Shown here one piece after another: positions 13,875 to 15,269 of a stretch of DNA of 15,269 nt; the first letter of the stretch is position 1, and each line of letters begins with the position of its first letter. Location of the stretch: NCBI RefSeq assembly GCF_023230885.1, contig NZ_JALNWM010000063.1, positions 1 to 15,269 of the forward strand, in the 5' to 3' direction. Below the pieces are notes generated by a model. That model was not told where the DNA came from, ran no database searches, and was given only the letters and a program-made list of their open reading frames with translations. Source of the DNA: Desulfocurvus sp. (lineage in GTDB: Bacteria > Desulfobacterota > Desulfovibrionia > Desulfovibrionales > Desulfovibrionaceae). A program made the position numbers and the translations under genes.

Positions 13875-14123
13875 TCAGCCGCCGGCGCGCTGGGCCAGGG
13901 TCTTGGCCGTGTCGGTCAGGCCCTTGGTCACGGAGGAGGTGGCCTCCACCATGGCGTTGTAGTTGCCCATGTCGAACTGGAGCTGGAGCATCTTCATGGG
14001 GTCGAGGTCGCCGTCCTTGAGGGCGGACTGGATGCTCGTCTTCAGGGTGGTGGCCCGGGCCGAGAGCTGGTCGGTCATCTGGTTGAACGATTCGCTGATG
14101 GTCATGTTCGTGGTGATAGCCAT
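13875..14123 (-). CDS. sctF: Needle subunit SctF (YscF/PrgI family)
   Basis: Small helical protein that polymerises into the extracellular needle. It has 82 residues, the family length (80-87). A polar N-terminus (MAITTNMTISESFNQM) and first helix are followed by a turn around DGDLDPMKML, where the family has a Pro-centred loop. A long C-terminal helix (about 43-78) carries the QFDMGNYN stretch comparable to the family's conserved Q-x-x-x-x-Y-N pattern. Flanking genes are YscE- and YscG-like, its expected chaperones. AGGAGG lies a few bases before the ATG. A strong hairpin follows the gene. Confidence 0.88.
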   Translation of the reverse strand: MAITTNMTISESFNQMTDQLSARATTLKTSIQSALKDGDLDPMKMLQLQFDMGNYNAMVEATSSVTKGLTDTAKTLAQRAGG

Positions 14124-14154
14124 TGCAGCCTCCTGTGCGTGTCGCCGTGTTTGC

Positions 14155-14382
14155 CTAGTTGTTGAAACGTTCCCACATGCGGTCCACCGCCGTGCGCGCG
14201 GCCTCGACGGACTGGCCCAGGGCGCCGAGCAGGGCGGCCTCGGCCGGGGCCACGCCCGCGTCCAGGGTCCGCTTCAGGCCCGCCTGCATCCGGACCAGTT
14301 CCTCCTGCAGGCGCGCGCGGCCCTGCCCCGAGGGGTCGTCGCGCAGCAGATCCTGCGTGAAATCCTTGAGTTCTTCGCTCAT
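14155..14382 (-). CDS. yscE: YscE-like co-chaperone of the needle subunit
   Basis: A 75-residue, fully helical, charged protein (YscE about 66 residues), with two amphipathic helices separated near LDAGVAPAEA. In Ysc systems YscE pairs with YscG to stabilise monomeric needle subunit. Sequence similarity in this group is very weak, so the assignment relies on size, helical hairpin pattern and position just before sctF and after the sctD-position gene, matching yscD-E-F-G. AAAGGAGG precedes the ATG, and ATGA overlaps the stop of the upstream gene, so translation should be efficient. It could alternatively be an unrelated small T3SS protein. Confidence 0.65.
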   Translation of the reverse strand: MSEELKDFTQDLLRDDPSGQGRARLQEELVRMQAGLKRTLDAGVAPAEAALLGALGQSVEAARTAVDRMWERFNN

Positions 14383-15269
14383 TGATCCCTCCTTTCGAAG
14401 ACCCGGGTGACGACCTTTCCGTCGCGTTCCACCACGAGCTTTTCGGCGGTGATTTCCCGGATTATGAAGCCGCCGGGCAACCGGCCGCCGGTGAAGTATT
14501 TCTGGCCGTCCTTCATGGATATGAACGGCACCGGCTCAAGTGTCACGCCCACGATGGTCAGTCCGCCAAGGATGTCCTCGGGGGCCTCGTCCTTGTCCTG
14601 CACATCAGCAAAGCCCATGCCAGAGCCGAATTGCCTGTAATCCCTGGTCGCGGCGTCGTCGTCCTGGGGGCTGGCGCCAGCGGTGCTGCCGTCGCCGCCA
14701 ATTTCGGTGGCATCGTCGGGCACCTGGATCAGGGCGCCGTCGGCGGCGCGGGCCGGCCGGCCATCGGCCCCGGTCATGATCCGGGGCGCCTCGGGGCGGC
14801 CCTGCTCGTCGCGGATCATCCGGCCCTGTGCGTCCATGCGCGGGGCCACCACCAGGGGGGCGCCGTCCTCGCCGCGCACCGCGCGGCCCTGGGCATCGCG
14901 CGCCACCACGGTGGGCACCAGGGCGCCTTGCGCGTCGCGCACCGCGCGCCCCTGCTCGTCGCGCAGGGGGCCGAGCAGCACGGGCGCGCCGCCATCGTCG
15001 CGGATCACGTCGCCCCGGGCGTCGCGGGCCACGGTGGGGAACACGGGGGTGCCCTGGTCGTCGCGCAGCACCTCGCCCTGTTCGTCGCGCAGGGCCTGGA
15101 CCACCAGGGGCCGCTCGTCGGCGTCCCGGACGGGGGTGTTGTCGGGTTCGAGGATCACGGCCGCCGGACCCTCGCGGAACATGTCGTCGCGCCCGGGCAC
15201 GAGAACGCCCTTGGAGTTGCGCAGGGTTTCGCCCCCGCGCTCCAGCAGGGGGCGGCCCGCCTCGTCGCG
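14379..15269 (-). CDS. Repeat-containing protein in the sctD position, 5' end beyond the window
   Basis: The frame is open to the right edge, so only the last 296 residues are seen; GTG 15200 need not be the start. Most of the visible N-terminal half is made of tandem 21-residue repeats with two RDxxG turns per unit. An acidic polar linker follows (about 187-230). The final 65 residues form a small beta-rich domain (GGLTIVGVTLEP, then DGQKYFTGGRLPGGFIIREI and a last strand pair). That domain resembles the short beta domains closing SctD or GspC/PilP-like secretion proteins. Position upstream of yscE-sctF is that of yscD. No membrane segment is visible in this part. SctD is the best guess, but a novel secretion-associated protein cannot be excluded. 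Confidence 0.55.
   Translation of the reverse strand, partial: RDEAGRPLLERGGETLRNSKGVLVPGRDDMFREGPAAVILEPDNTPVRDADERPLVVQALRDEQGEVLRDDQGTPVFPTVARDARGDVIRDDGGAPVLLGPLRDEQGRAVRDAQGALVPTVVARDAQGRAVRGEDGAPLVVAPRMDAQGRMIRDEQGRPEAPRIMTGADGRPARAADGALIQVPDDATEIGGDGSTAGASPQDDDAATRDYRQFGSGMGFADVQDKDEAPEDILGGLTIVGVTLEPVPFISMKDGQKYFTGGRLPGGFIIREITAEKLVVERDGKVVTRVFERRDQ
14712..15152 (-). repeat. Tandem 63-bp (21-residue) coding repeats
   Basis: Six consecutive units of exactly 21 residues run from 15089 down to 14712, with a degenerate seventh at 15152-15090. The units follow the pattern RDxQGxxV then RDxxGxPVxxxxx, for example RDEQGRAV followed by RDAQGALVPTVVA. The last two units are the most worn. Spacing is kept strictly while sequence drifts, which indicates a structural repeat, probably beta-hairpin turns at each DxxG. 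More remnants (RDEAGRPL) reach the window edge. Confidence 0.85.

Overview
The window is a near-complete type III secretion (injectisome) gene cluster. All supported genes lie on the minus strand, so transcription runs from high to low coordinates. The DNA is very GC-rich with strong GC bias at third codon positions, which creates long meaningless open frames on the other strand. The gene set points to a Gram-negative, high-GC proteobacterium. A member of the Desulfovibrio group is plausible from gene content and composition, but that is an inference. No rRNA, tRNA, mobile element or housekeeping gene is present to fix the taxonomy.

In transcription order the layout is as follows. (a) 15269-13425: the 3' part of a repeat-containing basal-body candidate in the sctD position, then a yscE-like co-chaperone, the needle subunit sctF and a yscG-like TPR chaperone. 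(b) 13406-10909: inner rod sctI, inner-ring lipoprotein sctJ, and sorting-platform genes sctK and sctL. (c) 10902-6841: ATPase sctN, stalk sctO, needle-length regulator sctP, C-ring sctQ and export-gate sctR. (d) 6812-4647: gatekeeper sctW (YopN and TyeA parts in one chain), a SycN-like chaperone, sctX and sctY. (e) 4650-359: export-gate genes sctV, sctS, sctT and sctU. (f) 358-1: a non-coding tail with stacked perfect palindromes, a 24-bp tandem repeat and C-rich repeats.

Most junctions are overlaps or gaps of a few bases, as expected of one operon or a few coupled ones. SctR/S/T/U/V form the export gate. SctN/L/O/K/Q form the ATPase and sorting platform. SctJ and the SctD candidate form the inner-membrane ring. 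SctI and SctF form the rod and needle, and YscE/YscG are expected to hold SctF monomeric. SctP sets needle length together with SctU autocleavage. SctW/SycN/SctX/SctY control substrate order. SctX and SctY place the system in the Ysc family. The secretin (sctC), the rest of sctD, the hydrophobic translocators and effectors are not in the window.

The observations most worth a second look are the tandem 21-residue repeats in the protein running off the right edge, GC-rich hairpins placed just 3' of the needle and rod genes, the regulatory block (W-SycN-X-Y-V) sitting between sctR and sctS, and a possible internal start in sctQ.
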